Of a stretch of 37,167 nucleotides of DNA, positions 35,170 to 37,167 are shown piece after piece. The notes under the pieces are model-generated. The model was not told the DNA's origin and did no database searches. It worked only from the letters and a program-made list of their open reading frames with translations. The DNA comes from Priestia endophytica DSM 13796 (GTDB taxonomy: Bacteria; Bacillota; Bacilli; Bacillales; Bacillaceae_H): assembly GCF_900115845.1 (NCBI RefSeq), contig NZ_FOXX01000026.1, positions 1 to 37,167 of the forward strand, read 5' to 3'. Made by a program: the position numbers and the translations under genes. How positions within the stretch are numbered: the first letter of the stretch is position 1; the number at the start of each line of letters is the position of its first letter.

Positions 35170-35880
35170 TTACACTTTCCAGTACCGTTCAAAAAGGTTT
35201 TTCATATGAGAAGTCATCACCTCAACTGCTTTCTTCTCATCATGATTTTCAATTGCCTCAATAAGCATTTTATGCTCTTTAAAATTCACTTCTCGATAAT
35301 CTGGCCGAGTTACTGTACGATCGCGAATAAACTGCCACATTTCTTGTTTTTTCATTGCGTTGCTAATATCCGCCATGAAAGTAATAAACAGATCATTATG
35401 AGAAGCCTTTGCAATCCCTTTATGTAGTTTCTCATCTGTTTCAGGCACATAAATCCCCTGTTTTGTTTCTTCTTCCATCATATCAATGGTTTTTCTTAAA
35501 TCTTCGATATCTTCAGCAGTAGCTCTCATTGCTGCAAGTTTAACAATAAGAGGTTCAATTGTCATTCTCGCTTCCACAATATCTTCAGGAGATACATTCT
35601 CTAAAAGAGAAGAAGACTGAGAAGTTCCCGTTGTAACTTTTGTGTTTTTTACGAAAACCCCTTCACCTTGTCTTGAATAAATAATTCCGTTCATTTCAAG
35701 TGCACTTAATGCTTGTCTTACAGGTGCACGACTAACACCGAAGTTTGCGCACAGCTCTCGTTCAGAAGGAAGTTTATCTCCAATTTTGAATGTACCGAGT
35801 TCGATTTGTGAAAGAATTTGGTCATAAATTTGAATATATAATTTCTTGTTTGATACAGGATTAAAACTGATAAAAATCAC
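35170..35880 (-). CDS. GntR-family regulator, FadR subfamily
   Basis: 236 residues. An N-terminal GntR winged helix (YDQILSQIELGTFKIGDKLPSERELCANFGVSRAPVRQALSALEMNGII, quoted in part) is followed by an all-helical FCD ligand domain (EDIVEARMTIEPLIVKLAAMRATAEDIEDLRKTI..., conserved Asp/His metal ligands likely). FadR/FCD regulators usually respond to carboxylates or sugar acids, which fits the ACS porter across the IS element. I use the GTG at 35880; GTG 35889 is also possible. The TTG at 35949 overlaps the -35 of a likely promoter and so would lie outside the transcript. Confidence 0.9.
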   Translation of the reverse strand: MIFISFNPVSNKKLYIQIYDQILSQIELGTFKIGDKLPSERELCANFGVSRAPVRQALSALEMNGIIYSRQGEGVFVKNTKVTTGTSQSSSLLENVSPEDIVEARMTIEPLIVKLAAMRATAEDIEDLRKTIDMMEEETKQGIYVPETDEKLHKGIAKASHNDLFITFMADISNAMKKQEMWQFIRDRTVTRPDYREVNFKEHKMLIEAIENHDEKKAVEVMTSHMKNLFERYWKV

Positions 35881-35920
35881 TTCTCTCACTATAGATTCAT
35901 CGTTATCAAAACGTAGTTTT

Positions 35921-35950
35921 ATTATATACTTTTCTGTTTTGAAGGGCAAA
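35921..35950 (-). promoter_or_regulatory. Probable promoter of the GntR gene
   Basis: On the minus strand: TTGCCC (35944-35949), an 18-bp spacer up to 35926, and a perfect -10 TATAAT (35921-35926). The start site would be near 35914, which places the gene start at GTG 35889 or 35880. Confidence 0.5.
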
Positions 35951-36111
35951 AAAATCTCTATTTTTAAAATCTATTAGCTTGCTTTTACTGTAACAAATTT
36001 GCTGAGATTCGTACTTAATATTTATATGAAGTTGACTAGTGTAAAAATTAAGATTGTTATTTATTTACATATTCAGCGAGTAAATATACAAATAAGGGAG
36101 GAGGAGAGAAA

Positions 36112-36240
36112 ATGGTAACTTTGATTTGTCATACTTGTAATGCAGTTATTGATTATCTGGAGAATGAAAAAGCCCGTTATCTTTATACAGGATGCGAGTG
36201 TAGAACGTGTCTTGAACAGGTTGAAGAAAATCATAAATAG
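36112..36240 (+). CDS. GapA-binding peptide SR1P-like
   Basis: 42 residues: MVTLICHTCNAVIDYLENEKARYLYTGCECRTCLEQ... with Cys at 6, 9, 28, 30 and 33. The pattern (CxxC, then IDYLENEK, then a second Cys group) resembles SR1P, the small peptide that the dual-function RNA SR1 of B. subtilis encodes and that binds glyceraldehyde-3-phosphate dehydrogenase GapA. The ribosome site AGGGAGGAGG before ATG 36112 is excellent. A possible promoter is TTGACT (36032-36037) with TGTTAT 17 bp on (36055-36060). Whether its RNA also acts as an antisense regulator, as SR1 does, cannot be told from sequence. It lies upstream of an rpiB-like gene. Confidence 0.75.
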   Translation: MVTLICHTCNAVIDYLENEKARYLYTGCECRTCLEQVEENHK

Positions 36241-36364
36241 TTGTTTGTTATTCTTTGAAAAGGTTTACAAATCAGAAGGGTTACCTTTATTATTAAGGTA
36301 TAAGTTAAAGGGACTATTAAATCATTAAAACAGATAAAGCCCTGTACAAGTAGGAGTGAAAATC

Positions 36365-36817
36365 ATGAAAATCGTCATTTCCTCTGATCACGGAGGGATA
36401 AACATCCGCAAAGAAATCATTTCTTTGCTTGAAGAAATGAACATAGAATATGAAGATATGGGATGCTCATGTGGTACATCTGTTGATTATCCAGACTACG
36501 CTCTTCCAGTTGCAGAAAAGGTGTCAAATGGAGAAGCAGACAGAGGGATACTGATTTGTGGGACAGGTATTGGAATGAGTATTGCAGCCAACAAAGTAGA
36601 AGGAATCCGCTGTGCTCTTGTTCATGATACATTTAGTGCAAGAGCAACAAGAGAGCATAACGATTCAAACGTGCTTGCAATGGGAGAACGAGTTATTGGT
36701 CCAGGACTTGCACGTGATATTGTGAAGGTCTGGTTAGAAACACCTTTTGAAGGTGGAAGACATAAAGTACGAGTGGATAAAATTAGTAACATAGAGAAGG
36801 AATATAGTTCGAACTAA
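36365..36817 (+). CDS. rpiB: RpiB/LacAB-family sugar-phosphate isomerase
   Basis: 150 residues, the usual RpiB length. The family's active-site residues are all present: Asp8 and His9 (SSDHGG), Cys65 in ICGTGIGMSIAANK, and His98 in ATREHNDSNVLAMGERV. RpiB interconverts ribose-5-phosphate and ribulose-5-phosphate; close relatives act on allose, galactose or tetrose phosphates. I chose ATG 36365, with TAGGAG eight bases upstream; an in-frame GTG at 36356 overlaps that site. Since Bacillus usually has other pentose-phosphate isomerase activity, and this copy is near a transketolase remnant and a sugar-acid porter, a dedicated catabolic role is plausible. The second IS element begins soon after its stop. 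Confidence 0.92.
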   Translation: MKIVISSDHGGINIRKEIISLLEEMNIEYEDMGCSCGTSVDYPDYALPVAEKVSNGEADRGILICGTGIGMSIAANKVEGIRCALVHDTFSARATREHNDSNVLAMGERVIGPGLARDIVKVWLETPFEGGRHKVRVDKISNIEKEYSSN

Positions 36818-36840
36818 AAAAACCCTGTTCCTTAAATAAG

Positions 36841-37167
36841 GGACTGCCCCCCGTTTTTGAGACAGGGATCAAAACACCATCTAAATAGCCAGTTTTCGGT
36901 ATTGGACCGGAGACTGGTTATTTAGTTTCGTTTGGATACGGATATTGTTATAATAAGTGATGTAGTCTTCGACAATCTGTTTTACGATGGCGGTCGTAGT
37001 ACAGGTTAAGTTGTCGAGGTAGAAGGTTTCAGTCTTTAGAGAAGAGTGAAACGATTCAATGGAGGCATTGTCTGCGGGCGTCCCTTTTCGGGACATACTC
37101 ATAGTCATGCCTCTTTCTTTGACTTGTTTTTGATAAGCATAAGAAGTATACACAGATCCTTGGTCAC
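36841..37167 (-). mobile_element. Second IS3-family element, cut by the window edge
   Basis: It starts with the transposase 3' end and an IS-end-like sequence GGACTGCCCCCCGTTTTTGA at about 36841-36860. The rest lies beyond the window. Its transposase differs clearly from that of the element at 33751-35096, so it is a separate insertion and not a copy. Confidence 0.8.
36881..37167 (-). CDS. IS3-family transposase OrfB, C-terminal part
   Basis: At least 95 residues, open to the window edge. It begins in the window with DQGSVYTSYAYQKQ, which is the second catalytic Asp region. It then runs through SRKGTPADNASIESFHSSLKTE with the catalytic Glu, and ends YNNIRIQTKLNNQSPVQYRKLAI. The reading frame continues upstream beyond 37167, so the GTG at 37153 is not the true start. 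No disruption is visible in this part. Confidence 0.9.
   Translation of the reverse strand, partial: DQGSVYTSYAYQKQVKERGMTMSMSRKGTPADNASIESFHSSLKTETFYLDNLTCTTTAIVKQIVEDYITYYNNIRIQTKLNNQSPVQYRKLAI

Noticed and set aside
36140-36328. 62-codon frame overlapping the SR1P-like gene
   Set aside because: It starts inside the better-supported 36112-36240 frame and has no ribosome site; the Cys pattern and AGGGAGGAGG belong to the other frame.

Overview
The window looks like chromosomal DNA of a low-GC Gram-positive of the Bacillus/Priestia type. The evidence is strong AGGAGG-type ribosome sites with several TTG/GTG starts, a perfect CIRCE element before groESL, and a first third whose gene order (tsaE-tsaB-rimI-tsaD / ydiF / moaC-rex-tatA-tatC / ydiK / ydiL / groES-groEL) matches, as I recall it, the B. 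subtilis ydiB-to-groEL region. The species cannot be fixed from the sequence alone.

Layout. (1) 1-10.8 kb is conserved core: tRNA-fMet and tRNA-Asp, the t6A-tRNA genes with rimI, a convergent ABC-F ATPase, moaC, the redox repressor rex, a minimal Tat translocase, two small membrane-protein genes on the minus strand, and the CIRCE-controlled chaperonin operon. A dense cluster of DnaA boxes lies between tsaD and the ABC-F gene. (2) 10.8-12.8 kb is accessory: two unrecognised small proteins and an orphan Imm6-like immunity gene between two near-identical terminator arms. (3) 13.0-19.2 kb is a 2-aminoethylphosphonate unit: a DeoR-type regulator, an ABC importer with a fused double permease, a lipoprotein receptor, PhnW and PhnX. 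(4) 19.4-24.4 kb is a catabolic cluster of unknown substrate: TIM-barrel isomerase/epimerase-like protein, sugar/polyol MFS porter, AraC-type regulator and Gfo/Idh/MocA dehydrogenase, preceded by a palindromic operator candidate. (5) 24.4-30.2 kb is the complete ribose operon rbsRKDACB with a perfect cre-type operator at its promoter. (6) 30.2-31.2 kb is a TPP riboswitch with a readable terminator/antiterminator switch in front of a short-chain dehydrogenase that is not a recognisable thiamine gene. (7) 31.2-37.2 kb is a decaying, IS-invaded segment: a frameshifted cupin gene, a transketolase remnant, an ACS-family MFS porter, a complete IS3-family element with an A6G frameshift site, a GntR regulator, a short gene for an SR1P-like GapA-binding peptide, an RpiB-type isomerase, and a second IS3-family element cut by the window edge.

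How the parts work together. The phosphonate unit should import 2-aminoethylphosphonate, transaminate it to phosphonoacetaldehyde (PhnW) and cleave that to acetaldehyde and phosphate (PhnX). The rbs operon imports and phosphorylates ribose. The segment from 32 to 36.8 kb (transketolase remnant, organic-anion/sugar-acid porter, GntR regulator, RpiB-like isomerase) reads as the remains of a pentose- or tetrose-phosphate catabolic locus broken up by insertion sequences. No CRISPR array, prophage or obvious new defence system is visible. The least explained items are the riboswitch-controlled dehydrogenase, the isomerase/dehydrogenase cluster and the orphan immunity gene.
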